Origin: Dyadobacter sp.
GTDB taxonomy: Bacteria > Bacteroidota > Bacteroidia > Cytophagales > Spirosomataceae
Reading direction: 5' to 3'
NCBI RefSeq assembly: GCF_017744695.1
Contig: NZ_JAGIAS010000012.1
Location: 186,001-250,000, forward strand
Length of the DNA stretch: 64,000 nucleotides
The notes beneath the pieces are model-generated. The model did not search any database, was not told the DNA's origin, and was given only the letters and a program-made list of their open reading frames with translations. Positions 1 through 9,583 of this stretch are shown piece after piece. The position numbers and the translations under genes were made by a program. The stretch's first letter is position 1; each line of letters opens with the position of its first letter.

Positions 1-178
1 TACTGTCGGCATTTTGTTCGTAGAAAAGCAGGGAAATCCGGTTGATAACATCCACATAGTTTGAACTGTCGCGAATGCCGGAAAGGCTCATTTGCAGCTC
101 GCGGATTTTGTTGATCTGTGCCCAGGCGGAATGGAACGGCCCCAGTAATACCACCAAGCAAATGAAAACAGCCCTCAT
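1..178 (-). CDS. Secreted sensor-like protein, N-terminal fragment
   Basis: The reading frame starts at the ATG at 178 and runs off the left edge of the window. It opens with a signal peptide (MRAVFICLVVLLGPFHSAWA) followed by a helical stretch containing INKIRELQMSLSGIRDSSNY. Inference: this resembles the start of the TPR-repeat sensor kinases or LuxR-type proteins common in Cytophagales, but only 59 residues are visible and no domain can be confirmed. It lies in the same direction as the SusC/SusD pair but is separated from it by a terminator and palindromic repeats, so it is probably a separate unit. Confidence 0.6.
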   Translation of the reverse strand, partial: MRAVFICLVVLLGPFHSAWAQINKIRELQMSLSGIRDSSNYVDVINRISLLFYEQNADS

Positions 179-245
179 GTAACAAATCACGCCATAGTAG
201 TTCCGAAACACTTCAAATAAATATTACAAACTTTCGATTTAAATC

Positions 246-280
246 CAAGAAAAATAAAAATGCGCCCTTGCGGGGCGCAT
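246..280 (-). terminator. Rho-independent terminator after susD
   Basis: On the minus strand an 8-bp stem (ATGCGCCC pairing with GGGCGCAT, loop of 5) is followed by a run rich in T. It lies 200 bp beyond the SusD stop codon and fits the end of the susCD transcript. A second imperfect hairpin sits at 291-317 (GGAGCG and CGGGAT arms). Confidence 0.7.
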
Positions 281-357
281 CCACCGTCCCGGAGCGCGGG
301 ATTCATCCCGCCGCTCCTTGCGACAGTGTTCAGTCATCGGTTTTAGTTAAATCTTAT

Positions 358-469
358 CCGTCGATTCAATCGACGGGAATTGATCAGAAAAATTTAAATC
401 TCATCCATCGATTCAATCGACGGAAATTGATCAGAAAATTAGATCCTTGCCGTCGGTTTAAACCGACGG
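358..469. repeat. Three short palindromic repeats (REP-like)
   Basis: Three palindromes at 358-376, 405-423 and 450-469 are spaced 45-47 bp apart. The first has 9-bp arms around one C, the second has one arm mismatch, and the third is a perfect 20-bp palindrome with CCGTCGGTTT as its arm. Each is followed by a related spacer beginning GAATTGAT or AAATTGAT. They sit directly after the SusD stop codon. They look like REP-type extragenic hairpins. The copies are too few and the spacers too alike for a CRISPR array. Confidence 0.7.
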
Positions 470-485
470 GAATTGATTAAATTGG

Positions 486-2213
486 CTAATAGCCGGGGTT
501 TTGTTTAAGCTGCGGCGATGAGTTCAGCACCGTTTGCCCGATCGGGAAAATCTCGGTGTGATTGTCGGCGTCCGCGGTCTTGTCCCACCATGTACCTTTG
601 TTGAACACGCCCCAGCGGATCATGTCCGTACGACGACGGCCTTCCACGAGGAACTCCCTACCCCATTCGTCGAGCATTTCCTGGTCGGTAAGCTGGCTGC
701 CGTCCGCTTTGTAAAGGCTTGGCGAGCCGGCCGGGTAGTTACGTTTGCGGACTGCATTCAGCAATGCCGCAGCGCCCGCTTTATCGCCCGCCCGGTACTT
801 GCATTCAGCCAGTGAATAGTAGATTTCCGCGAAACGGATCTCCGCATAGGCCGACGCAATCTTGTTCAGGTCGTCGCTTGGATAGAATGGATATTTCACC
901 GGGAAAATACCCGAGTTGTTATCCGCATTGTTCATATTCGAAGTCTTGTCGGCGATCGGTGTGCCCGGTTTCGCATCAAGGAACTTACCCACCTGGTCGC
1001 GGAAATACAAAGCATAAGGGCCTTTGAAACCACGAACGGTATCAGGCTTGCCAGCCGAATTGGTATAGGTCAGGTAACCGTGCAGAAACATCCCCTCACG
1101 CTTGCTGTTGCCCAGATTCTTGTATTTTTTCAAGCGAACATCATCCGGATATTTCTGGAACTTCACAAACGGCTTGCCCAATGCATGGGGATACTCTTTT
1201 CCGTCCACATCCAGGCCCGGCTGCATCGCATATTTCGGGTTGGCATTGCCAAAATCGGTGAACCCGAAATAGCTGGGCGCCAGGTTGGGCAGCATCCAGA
1301 AGTACATCCCGCCGTCATACTGCCAGTGGGTAAGCCCGAAACTGCCGGGGAAACCGAACACCGTTTCCTTCGAGGTCGCATTGTTATAATCAAATGGTGC
1401 GTCCCAGCGCGATTCGAGCACGTAGGTTCCGTATTTCCCGTCGATCATTTCCTGGCAAAGCTTCGCGCAGTCTGCAAAGCGATCGGTACCGGTGTAGACT
1501 TTCGAGTTGAGATACAACCTCACCAGCAACGATACCGCACCTCCCTGCGTCCAGCGACCTACCGCATTTGCCCCCAGGCTCTGCACCGTCGGCAGTTTAG
1601 GTAGTGACTCTTTCAATTCCTGCTCAATGAATGCGAATGCCTCCTGAGGCGTAACTTGTGGTCCGCCGGTAGTTTCGCCTTTCACCTTGGTCACAATCAC
1701 GATATTGCGATAGAAGTCCAGCAGGCGGATATTCAGCCACGCGCGGAGCGTGCGCAACTCGGCGATCATGCCATCGAGTTCGGCCTGGGTCATGTCGAAT
1801 TTCGAAGGGTCCTTGATTCCCTGCAAATCTTCCAGCGAGTTGGTCGCGAGCGTTATACCGCCATACAATGCATTCCATGGATCGGCGGTAAAGCCGTCGT
1901 TGGGTGTCCAGGTGTGGTAATGCACCCGCTGAAACTGCCCGCCGTCAAACCAGTCGCCCTGGCGGTTGGGGGTCATGATCTCGTCGGAGCTGTTTTCCTG
2001 CAACATAAACGTGTTACCGCCCTGGATACTCCAATAGCTGTGCTCGAATGCGCGCAGGAAGTCGCGGGTTACGTCTTCGCGGGTTTGGAGGAAGTTGCCG
2101 GAAGTAATCCGGTCGTACAGCTCCTCGTCGAGGTTGGTACAGCCCACTGTCGCGAGCAACAGCATGCCTGCCCCGATTCTGGATGTGCTTTTAAATATAT
2201 TAATGCTTTTCAT
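486..2213 (-). CDS. SusD/RagB family outer-membrane lipoprotein
   Basis: This is a 575-residue surface glycan- or nutrient-binding lipoprotein that caps the SusC barrel. The N-terminus has a lipoprotein signal with the lipobox ATVGC and Cys25 as the acylated residue. The body shows the SusD pattern: tetratricopeptide-like helices (for example MIAELRTLRAWLNIRLLDFY), a late EIRFAEIYYSLAECKYRAGD segment, and a C-terminal EWGREFLVEGRRRTDMIRWG motif, which is highly typical of RagB/SusD. It lies 14 bp after the SusC stop codon and is cotranscribed with it. The substrate cannot be read from the sequence, and no glycoside hydrolase is encoded nearby. Confidence 0.95.
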   Translation of the reverse strand: MKSINIFKSTSRIGAGMLLLATVGCTNLDEELYDRITSGNFLQTREDVTRDFLRAFEHSYWSIQGGNTFMLQENSSDEIMTPNRQGDWFDGGQFQRVHYHTWTPNDGFTADPWNALYGGITLATNSLEDLQGIKDPSKFDMTQAELDGMIAELRTLRAWLNIRLLDFYRNIVIVTKVKGETTGGPQVTPQEAFAFIEQELKESLPKLPTVQSLGANAVGRWTQGGAVSLLVRLYLNSKVYTGTDRFADCAKLCQEMIDGKYGTYVLESRWDAPFDYNNATSKETVFGFPGSFGLTHWQYDGGMYFWMLPNLAPSYFGFTDFGNANPKYAMQPGLDVDGKEYPHALGKPFVKFQKYPDDVRLKKYKNLGNSKREGMFLHGYLTYTNSAGKPDTVRGFKGPYALYFRDQVGKFLDAKPGTPIADKTSNMNNADNNSGIFPVKYPFYPSDDLNKIASAYAEIRFAEIYYSLAECKYRAGDKAGAAALLNAVRKRNYPAGSPSLYKADGSQLTDQEMLDEWGREFLVEGRRRTDMIRWGVFNKGTWWDKTADADNHTEIFPIGQTVLNSSPQLKQNPGY

Positions 2214-2227
2214 TGTATTTCAAAATG

Positions 2228-5200
2228 TTAGAAGGTGAGCTGAACGCCCAGCAGCAACTGGGTGGTCGATGGGTAGTAATCGAGCGTACCGTTGTTATCC
2301 GGGTTTTTATTTACACCAGGGTACAGACCGTTCACGTTGATCAGGTCGGGATCACCGCCGGTGAACTTGGTGAAAGTCGCCAGGTTACGGGTGGTCGCGT
2401 AAATCCGCACCGATTGCAGGAATTTGGTCTGAACCGGCTGGGTATAGCTCAGCGTCACGTTATCGACTTTCAAGAACCCGCCTTGTTCGAGGAAGTAATC
2501 CGACAACGTTGAATACGTCGCGGGGTTCGTCAGTTTCGAATATTTGCTGCCGTCATAAGCCGATTTCAGCACATTGGCATTCTCCTGCGTCGCAGGCGTG
2601 CCCAGGTAGAATGCATAAGTGTTGAACAGCTTATAGTCAAACGCACCGCGCAGGAATACGCTCAGGTCCCATTTTTTGTATTTGAAATTATTGGAAAGAC
2701 CCATCGTAAATTTCGGCAGGCCGTTTCCTACAAACTGCTTGTCGTCGTTCGTGGCCTGGTTACCGGGGATTACCTCACCCTTTTTATTATACACCAGCAA
2801 CGCGCCTTGCTCGTTCACACCCGCCGATTTGAGCGCGTAGAAGCTCCCAATGCGGGTATCCTCCTGCAAGCGTTGCAACGTACCTGGGCTGCCCGGAGCC
2901 GGCATACCTACAACATCGACGTACTTCTGCCCCTTGAAAAGCGCATTCGAGAAGGATACGAACTTGTTGTTGTTATAAGCGCCTGTGAAACCGAGGTCAT
3001 AAGAGAAATCGCCTTTACGGATTACCGATGCGTTCAACTGCAACTCTATGCCCGTATTACGCATGGTCCCCACGTTCGCGAAAGTCTGTCCCTGAATGTT
3101 CGGCGGGTTGGATACATTATAATTCCCCAGCAAGTCGCGGTTGGTACGGATGTAGTAGTTCAAACTACCGGAAACTTTGCTACCGAAAAGCTCAAAATCC
3201 AGACCGGCATTAAAGTTGGCCGCTTTTTCCCAGCGCAGATCGTAGTTGGTATTCTGGTTCGGGCCCCAAACCTGGTAGTTGATGCCATTGTACAGATAGT
3301 AACCATAACCGCCGTATGTATCAAGCGAAAGGTAGTTGCCAAAATCCTGGTTACCCGTCTCGCCGTAATCCGCACGTACTTTCAGCTCGTTCAGCCAGGG
3401 AATATCTTTCAGGAAACTCTCCTGCGTGGCACGCCAGGCCACCGAAGCCGCCGGGAAGTACCCCCATTTATTGGAATAACCGAATTTTGAAGACCCCTCC
3501 CGGCGCAAGCTGGCCGACAGGTAGTACTTCTGATCGAAATCGTAGTTCAAACGGCCGAAGAATGCGATCAGTTTAGAGGAATTCTTGTAAGAACCTACAT
3601 TGTTGATTCCCTGCTGCAAGTTCCACAATCCGCTACCCAGGTTATTGTAGGTCAATACATTGGAAGGAAAATTCTCATTCTTCGCATTGAAACCGGAAGA
3701 GGTGAAATACTGGAATGAGTACCCGCCGAGCAACTTCACGGAATGCTTGTTCAGGTCCAGGTAATAGTTACCGATCCACTCGAAGCTTTTCTGGTCGTTT
3801 TCTTCCAAAATCTGCTCGCCGGTGTTCCGTTTGCTGCCATTGATGACCGTCGTCAGCGTCGAAGGAGTAAACAGATACCTTCTCATCGACGAGTTCACCT
3901 CCCCGATCGTCACCACCGTGTTCAGGTTTTCCAGGATATTGATCTTAGCCGAACCGTTCATATCCAGGAGCTTGTATTCCCGGTCGGACTTCACGCCCTT
4001 AGCGACTTCAACCGGGTTGTTGGCAAAAAATCCGGATGTCAGATAAGCATACTTGCCGATTGAGTCGCGTACGGAGAGCGTCGGGTTCAGGGTCAGTGCG
4101 TAGTTAAAACCGCTGTAATCGGCGTCGCTGTTTTTGGTATAGCGCGGCGCAGCGGTAAATGCCAGTTCGACGAGGTTATTGGCCGTCTTGTGGTTGATAT
4201 TGATCCTTCCACCGTACTCGCGCTTGCTCGAACGAAGGTCAAGGCCGTTGGCATCGCGGTAGTCGAGGGAAGTGAAATAGTTGGTTTTGCCATTACCGCC
4301 CGAGAACTGGAGGGTATGCTTGTGCGAGAAAGATGGGTTGCGTTTCACCTCGTTCATCCAGTTGGTATTACCGCCGAAGTCGACGCCGCGCTTGTTACGC
4401 AGGAATTCGTCCTTCGAAAGCACTTCCAGCTGGTTGGTAGCCCAGTCGAAAGTGGTATAACCGTCATAGAATATACGCGAGCTTTCCGACCCTTTTTTGG
4501 TCGTGATCACGATTACCCCATTACTGCCGCGTGTACCGTAAATAGCCGATGCCGCACCACCTTTGAGGACGTCGATCGATTCGATCTCGTTCTGGTTGAT
4601 GTTGTCGATATTACCGCCCGGCACGCCGTTGATGACAAACAAAGGCCCCAGGCCCGCACTGCGCGACGACGCGCCCCGCAACTGAATATTAGGCGAAGAG
4701 TTCGGGTCCGCCGCAGCCGTGTTGGTCACCGAAAGGCCCGCTACCTTGCCCTGGATGGCCATCAGTGGGTTGTTACCGCCTACGCGAAGCAGGTCTTTGC
4801 CCGAAAGGTGCGTAATAGCACTGGAAACCTCCTTTTTATTTAAAGAGCCATAACCGATCACGACTACCTCGTTCAGCTGCTTCTGGTCTTCGGCAAGGTT
4901 TACCTCGATAAACGTCTTGCCCGCGAGCGCTATTTCCTGAGTGATGTAACCCACATTTGAAATAACCAACGTCGCATTAGGGTTACCAACTTGCAACTTG
5001 AAAGTCCCGTCCACCTGGGAGACCGTTCCGTTGTTCGTTCCTTTTTCCAGAATCGCTACCCCCGGCAATACGTCTTTGGAATCCGAAATTTTACCGGAAA
5101 TTTGTACGGTATTCTGAGCGCTGGCTTGCCAGGCCGAAAGTAGCAGCAGCAGACAGCCCAACCAGGCGGTTGCCCGCGCAAGAGAATGTCCGACCGGTAA

Positions 5201-5245
5201 CAAGCGTCTGCCCTGGCCGGTAGATTTGTATAATTTCATTTTCAT
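2228..5245 (-). CDS. SusC/RagA family TonB-linked outer-membrane transporter
   Basis: This is a 1005-residue TonB-dependent importer working with the adjacent SusD protein. After a signal peptide (cleavage near QASAQ) comes a carboxypeptidase-D-like regulatory domain (about 45-130, VQISGKISDSKDVLPGVAIL), then the TonB-box region with LNEVVVIGYGSLNKKEVSSA, then the plug with LFVINGVPGGNIDNINQNEI and SAIYGTRGSNGVIVITTKKG, then a long beta-barrel ending in the aromatic STTQLLLGVQLTF. The length is usual for the family. It is divergent from the hybrid sensor at 5476, which probably controls it. Substrate unknown. Confidence 0.95.
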   Translation of the reverse strand: MKMKLYKSTGQGRRLLPVGHSLARATAWLGCLLLLLSAWQASAQNTVQISGKISDSKDVLPGVAILEKGTNNGTVSQVDGTFKLQVGNPNATLVISNVGYITQEIALAGKTFIEVNLAEDQKQLNEVVVIGYGSLNKKEVSSAITHLSGKDLLRVGGNNPLMAIQGKVAGLSVTNTAAADPNSSPNIQLRGASSRSAGLGPLFVINGVPGGNIDNINQNEIESIDVLKGGAASAIYGTRGSNGVIVITTKKGSESSRIFYDGYTTFDWATNQLEVLSKDEFLRNKRGVDFGGNTNWMNEVKRNPSFSHKHTLQFSGGNGKTNYFTSLDYRDANGLDLRSSKREYGGRININHKTANNLVELAFTAAPRYTKNSDADYSGFNYALTLNPTLSVRDSIGKYAYLTSGFFANNPVEVAKGVKSDREYKLLDMNGSAKINILENLNTVVTIGEVNSSMRRYLFTPSTLTTVINGSKRNTGEQILEENDQKSFEWIGNYYLDLNKHSVKLLGGYSFQYFTSSGFNAKNENFPSNVLTYNNLGSGLWNLQQGINNVGSYKNSSKLIAFFGRLNYDFDQKYYLSASLRREGSSKFGYSNKWGYFPAASVAWRATQESFLKDIPWLNELKVRADYGETGNQDFGNYLSLDTYGGYGYYLYNGINYQVWGPNQNTNYDLRWEKAANFNAGLDFELFGSKVSGSLNYYIRTNRDLLGNYNVSNPPNIQGQTFANVGTMRNTGIELQLNASVIRKGDFSYDLGFTGAYNNNKFVSFSNALFKGQKYVDVVGMPAPGSPGTLQRLQEDTRIGSFYALKSAGVNEQGALLVYNKKGEVIPGNQATNDDKQFVGNGLPKFTMGLSNNFKYKKWDLSVFLRGAFDYKLFNTYAFYLGTPATQENANVLKSAYDGSKYSKLTNPATYSTLSDYFLEQGGFLKVDNVTLSYTQPVQTKFLQSVRIYATTRNLATFTKFTGGDPDLINVNGLYPGVNKNPDNNGTLDYYPSTTQLLLGVQLTF

Positions 5246-5357
5246 GAAGGATAGTAAGGTGAAAGGCTCCGCAGCGTTGTTACTTTTTAACTATAATATT
5301 GGATTAATTAAGACTGCTGCGAAGTTCCGGGTTTAGCGGATAACCGGGTGATCGTTT

Positions 5358-5385
5358 TGTCTCAATTTTGAATCAAAATGTCTCA
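5358..5385. promoter_or_regulatory. Candidate operator between susC and the hybrid sensor
   Basis: Two direct copies of TGTCTCA start at 5358 and 5379, exactly 21 bp (two helical turns) apart, and flank a 7+1+7 palindrome (ATTTTGAATCAAAAT, 5365-5379). The site lies in the 230-bp divergent region. Its two-turn direct-repeat geometry is what an AraC-type dimer would use. The assignment to the neighbouring regulator is inference. Confidence 0.45.
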
Positions 5386-5475
5386 CCACCTGTTTTTATG
5401 ATTTAACTAAGATTTTAGTGGATATCTTTACCTATTGGTTGTGTCGGGTCGTGTGTTTATATGTAGCTTAAATTG

Positions 5476-8400
5476 GTGAGAATACTTGTTTCCATCCTGC
5501 TTTTCCTTTTTGTCGCCACGCAGGCAATTGCGCAGGACATCCCCTTCTATTTCAGGAACTACCAGGTTTCCGACGGTCTTTCAGGCAATGCCGTGGGCAA
5601 GATGGTACAGGACAAAAAAGGCTTTATGTGGTTTGCCAGCCGCAACGGCCTCAACCGCTTCGATGGCCATAATTTCCGGATTTTCCAGAGCATTGCCGGT
5701 GATTCGACGAGTATCGGCAGCAACTCCATTTTTGCATTATACGAAGACTCCTCCGAAAAGCTCTGGGTGGGTACGCACAGGGGCGTGTACCGCTATGATC
5801 CCGTCGCCGACCGCTTTGCCCCCTTCAAACTGATCCCCGCCGGCGAAGTGCTGGAAATCCGCGGCGACCGCAGCGGCAATATCTGGATCATCTCCGATCG
5901 GACATTGTACCGCTACCATGTACGCACGGGTCGCGTTGCGCGCATTAGCCTCGGCAACGACCAGCCCGTTTCGCTGCATGTATCGGCCGAAGGGGCTGTA
6001 TGGGTGGCGTGCGGCAATGGCGTGGTGCGGCATTACCACCAGGATACCGGCCGTTTTGAGGCATTCAACCTGGGAGAGCTGTCCGGCATTAAAGATATTT
6101 ACGGGTCCACCACCCTGCATTCGGTAGGCGACTCGGCGCTGCTGATCGGCTCGATGAAGAAGGTGTTGCTGCTGAATTTTGTCAAAAAACAGGTCCGTAA
6201 CCTCACCGCCGCCGGTTTGCCGGGAGAGGACGTTCAGGTCCATACCATTTTCCAGAAAAGCGACCGCGAATTCTGGCTCGGCACCGAATCGGGCCTGTAC
6301 ATTCTCGACCTGATCTCGGGCCGCTCGCAACACATCGTGCGGGAGCAATTCAACCGTTACTCGATTACCGACAATATCGTGAACTCGATCCTGCGCGACC
6401 GCGAGGGCGGGATATGGATCACGACGCAGTTTGGCGGCATCAATTACTATTCGACGCAGTTCAACAACTTCCGCAAGTTTTTTCCCAAACCCGGAAACAG
6501 TATCAGCGGCAGCATTGTGCATGAGATCACCAAAGACCAATACGGCCATTTGTGGGTCGGCACCGAGGATGCGGGGCTCAACCGCCTCGACATTCGTACA
6601 GGCCAGTTCAAAGCATTCCTGCCCGATGGCCGGCCCGGGAGCATTGCCTACCGCAACCTCCACGGAATGGTGGTCGACGGCAACGAGCTTTGGATAGGCA
6701 CCTACGAGCATGGGCTCGACGTGATGGACCTGCGCACCGAACGCGTGATCCGGCATTACAACTTAACATCCAGCCCCCGGTCGCTGAGCGGTAATTTTAT
6801 CGTCACTATATACAAAACGCGCTCCGGCGACATCCTCGTGGGCACGTGGTCGGGCCTCTGCCAATACAACCGCGAGACCGACGACTTTACGCGGTTACCC
6901 TTCTTCAATACGCAGGTCCAGAGTATTCACGAGGATTCCGAAGGGACCCTCTGGGTGGCAAGCTACGGGGGCGGGGTCCGCTATTTCAACCCCAAAACAC
7001 AGCAGAAAGGACATTTGCAATACAGCGCCGATCGCCCCGGCGGCCTGCCCGATAACTACGTCAACAGTATTTACCAAAGCTCCGACAAGAGCATCTGGCT
7101 CTGCACTGAACACGGCCTTTCACGCTACAATCCCGAAACCGGGCAATTCCGGAACTACCGCAAGACCAACGGCCTGCCGGATAACCAGGTTTTCCGAATC
7201 CTGGAAGACAATGCGGGGAATTTCTGGGTGACCACCTCGCGCGGGCTCGCCAGGCTCGACAGCCGCACCGACCGTTTCACCAACTTCCACATCGGCAATG
7301 GCCTTCCTACCGATCAGTTCAACTACAACTCCTCCTACAAAGATGCCGACGGCACGCTGTATTTCGGCACTGTGGCGGGAATGGTGGGTTTCAAACCGTC
7401 GGAACTGATCCGGAACACATTCGTACCACCGGTTTACATTACCCGGTTACAGGTCAATAACCGCGACGTCGACATACGACAGGACGACGCGCCGCTAAAA
7501 CAATCGATCATGTACGCCGACGAGCTTACCCTGCCTTACCAGAGTTCGAGCCTGAGTTTCGATGTCGCCGTGCTGAGTTATGTCATTCCCGAACAGAATT
7601 CCTATCAGTACCAGCTCGAAGGCCTCGCCCGGGAATGGGTACCGTTCCATGGCAACCGCCGCATTCATTTTTCGAAGCTGCCGCCGGGCGATTATACATT
7701 AAAAATCCGGGGAGCCAATAACGACGGCCTCTGGAATAACCGCGAAACCAGGCTGCGGATTACCATTCTGCCGCCCGTTTGGGCGACCGGTTGGGCCTGG
7801 CTGTTTTATGTGGTGCTGGTAGTGAGTATTATTGTAGTGATTTTCCGTTATTATTTTCTCGCCCTTCATGAGAAGAACCGACGACAGATCGAGACCATCG
7901 AAATGGGGAAAGAGCGGGAAATTTATAATGCCAAGATCGACTTTTTTACCAATGTGGCGCACGAGATCCGCACGCCGCTGACGCTGATCAAAATGCCGCT
8001 CGATAAGCTGCTGGCAACGCAAAAGTCGGATCCTGAAATGACTGAGAGTTTGAATATGATTGATAAAAACACCTCCCGACTGATAGACCTGACCAACCAG
8101 CTCCTCGACTTCCGCAAGGCAGAGGCCAACAATTACAGCCTCAATTTTACCAAAACCGATATTAACGATCTGCTGAGCGACGTTTTCGCGACGTTCCGAC
8201 CGGCAGCCGAGCAAAAGCAATTGCAGTACAAACTCGAACTCCCCCGCATTACCTTGCAGGCATTCGTAGACGAGGAAGCATGCAAGAAAATCACAAGCAA
8301 CCTGGTGAGCAATGCGATCAAATACGCTGAAAGCAGCGTTAAAGTGAAGCTTTCTCCTTTCAACAGCGACGATTTGTTATTCCATATCGAGTTCACCAAC

Positions 8401-9438
8401 GACGGCCCGTTGATCGGTTACGACGATCGCGACCGTATTTTCGAACCGTTCTACCGCGCCGAGGGCAATAGCAAGGAACCGGGAACGGGCATCGGACTGC
8501 CGCTCGCGCGCTCGCTCGCAGAGCTGCACAAGGGCACACTCGAACTGAAACGCTCGGAGCTCGACCGGAATACCTTCCTCCTTTCGATCCCTATTCACCA
8601 GGATTACGAGCTGGATTTGAACAGGGAAAGCGACGAAACGGCCGGTACCAAAAGTGCTCAAATGGCTGAGCAGCCAAATCCCGGCAAACCCAACGTGCTG
8701 CTAGTGGAGGACAATACCGAAATCCTGGGTTATCTGGGCCGGGAACTGGCATTGGAATACAACATTTTCAGGGCCGGAGACGGACGGCAGGCCATCGACC
8801 TGTTGCAGGAAGAGCATATTCACCTGGTGATCAGCGACATTATGATGCCGGTAATGGACGGCATTGCCCTGTGTCGCGAAATGAAAAACGATGTGCGTTT
8901 CAGCCACATTCCCATTATTTTGCTGACGGCCAAAAATTCGATCAGCTCGAAAATCGAAGGTTTGGAAGTGGGTGCAGATGCTTATATCGAAAAGCCGTTC
9001 TCCCTCGATCACTTGTCGGCGCAGATCAGCAACCTGCTTCAAAACCGCGACATTATCAAGGACTATTTCGCCCGCTCGCCGCTTACACACATCAAAGGCA
9101 TTGCATTCTCCCGCGCAGACAAGGATTTTCTCGAACAGCTCAACGCAATTATCTCGGCCCACATCGCCGACAGCGACCTGGACGTGGACATGCTTTCTTC
9201 CAAAATGAATATGAGCCGCCCTACCCTTTACCGGAAGATCAAGGGTATTTCCGACATGACGCCCAACGAGCTGATCAACCTCTCGCGCCTCAAAAAAGCG
9301 GCGGAATTGCTGGCAGAGAAAAATTACAAAATCAACGAGGTGGCCGACATGGTTGGATACAGCGTCCCGACCAACTTCTCCCGCGATTTTCAGAAACAGT
9401 TCGGCGTAAGCCCGTCGGGGTATGTGAATGCGTTGTGA
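5476..9438 (+). CDS. Hybrid two-component sensor/AraC regulator (SusR-like HTCS)
   Basis: This is a single-chain membrane sensor and transcription factor of about 1320 residues. In order it has a signal peptide, a periplasmic two-propeller domain (Reg_prop repeats such as MWFASRNGLNRFDGHNF, about 25-680), a Y_Y_Y domain (about 690-760), one membrane helix (WAWLFYVVLVVSIIVVIFRY), a HisKA box VAHEIRTPL with His near 829, an HATPase with the GTGIGLPLARSLAELHKG box, a receiver with phospho-Asp near 1121 (LVISDIMMP), and an AraC-type HTH (last 100 residues). There is no ATG: an in-frame TAG at 5464 is followed only by TTG (5473) and GTG (5476), so the start is non-canonical. It is divergent from susC and likely senses that system's ligand. 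Confidence 0.93.
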   Translation: MRILVSILLFLFVATQAIAQDIPFYFRNYQVSDGLSGNAVGKMVQDKKGFMWFASRNGLNRFDGHNFRIFQSIAGDSTSIGSNSIFALYEDSSEKLWVGTHRGVYRYDPVADRFAPFKLIPAGEVLEIRGDRSGNIWIISDRTLYRYHVRTGRVARISLGNDQPVSLHVSAEGAVWVACGNGVVRHYHQDTGRFEAFNLGELSGIKDIYGSTTLHSVGDSALLIGSMKKVLLLNFVKKQVRNLTAAGLPGEDVQVHTIFQKSDREFWLGTESGLYILDLISGRSQHIVREQFNRYSITDNIVNSILRDREGGIWITTQFGGINYYSTQFNNFRKFFPKPGNSISGSIVHEITKDQYGHLWVGTEDAGLNRLDIRTGQFKAFLPDGRPGSIAYRNLHGMVVDGNELWIGTYEHGLDVMDLRTERVIRHYNLTSSPRSLSGNFIVTIYKTRSGDILVGTWSGLCQYNRETDDFTRLPFFNTQVQSIHEDSEGTLWVASYGGGVRYFNPKTQQKGHLQYSADRPGGLPDNYVNSIYQSSDKSIWLCTEHGLSRYNPETGQFRNYRKTNGLPDNQVFRILEDNAGNFWVTTSRGLARLDSRTDRFTNFHIGNGLPTDQFNYNSSYKDADGTLYFGTVAGMVGFKPSELIRNTFVPPVYITRLQVNNRDVDIRQDDAPLKQSIMYADELTLPYQSSSLSFDVAVLSYVIPEQNSYQYQLEGLAREWVPFHGNRRIHFSKLPPGDYTLKIRGANNDGLWNNRETRLRITILPPVWATGWAWLFYVVLVVSIIVVIFRYYFLALHEKNRRQIETIEMGKEREIYNAKIDFFTNVAHEIRTPLTLIKMPLDKLLATQKSDPEMTESLNMIDKNTSRLIDLTNQLLDFRKAEANNYSLNFTKTDINDLLSDVFATFRPAAEQKQLQYKLELPRITLQAFVDEEACKKITSNLVSNAIKYAESSVKVKLSPFNSDDLLFHIEFTNDGPLIGYDDRDRIFEPFYRAEGNSKEPGTGIGLPLARSLAELHKGTLELKRSELDRNTFLLSIPIHQDYELDLNRESDETAGTKSAQMAEQPNPGKPNVLLVEDNTEILGYLGRELALEYNIFRAGDGRQAIDLLQEEHIHLVISDIMMPVMDGIALCREMKNDVRFSHIPIILLTAKNSISSKIEGLEVGADAYIEKPFSLDHLSAQISNLLQNRDIIKDYFARSPLTHIKGIAFSRADKDFLEQLNAIISAHIADSDLDVDMLSSKMNMSRPTLYRKIKGISDMTPNELINLSRLKKAAELLAEKNYKINEVADMVGYSVPTNFSRDFQKQFGVSPSGYVNAL

Positions 9439-9469
9439 GTTTTGGATGGGAAAAGAGTTTGTTTAGGCT

Positions 9470-9577
9470 AAAAATGAAGGAGTAACAAGCCAGGCGTGCG
9501 CTTTGGGGACTCGAACCCCGGCTGCCAGCGAGGGCAGCATCACCATACGAAGTATCACGCATGTACGACATCCTTCA
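9470..9577 (-). ncRNA. Y-RNA-like RNA, unit C
   Basis: This is the third unit after rsr. Its 5' strand TGAAGGA (9577-9571) pairs with TCCTTCA (9481-9475), followed by five T on the minus strand (9474-9470), a likely 3' end. The conserved box lies at 9571-9548. Inside the terminal helix the box bases GU (9569-9568) pair with AC (9483-9482), where units A and B have GC with GC: a compensatory change. A second helix pairs GCGTG (9560-9556) with CACGC (9498-9494). It contains a hairpin with GCTGCC/GGCAGC arms and a tRNA T-arm at 9519-9505 (4-bp stem, loop TTCGAGT). No D-arm was seen. The likely role is binding the Ro protein encoded just upstream. Confidence 0.7.
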
Positions 9578-9583
9578 ATAGGG

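Noticed and set aside
358..469. Small CRISPR array
   Set aside because: Only three units, the repeats are palindromes of 19-20 bp that differ from each other, the spacers are similar rather than unique, and no cas gene is near.
268..480. A 70-codon gene on the plus strand
   Set aside because: It runs through the terminator and palindromes and its product repeats QSTGIDQ-like words translated from the repeats.
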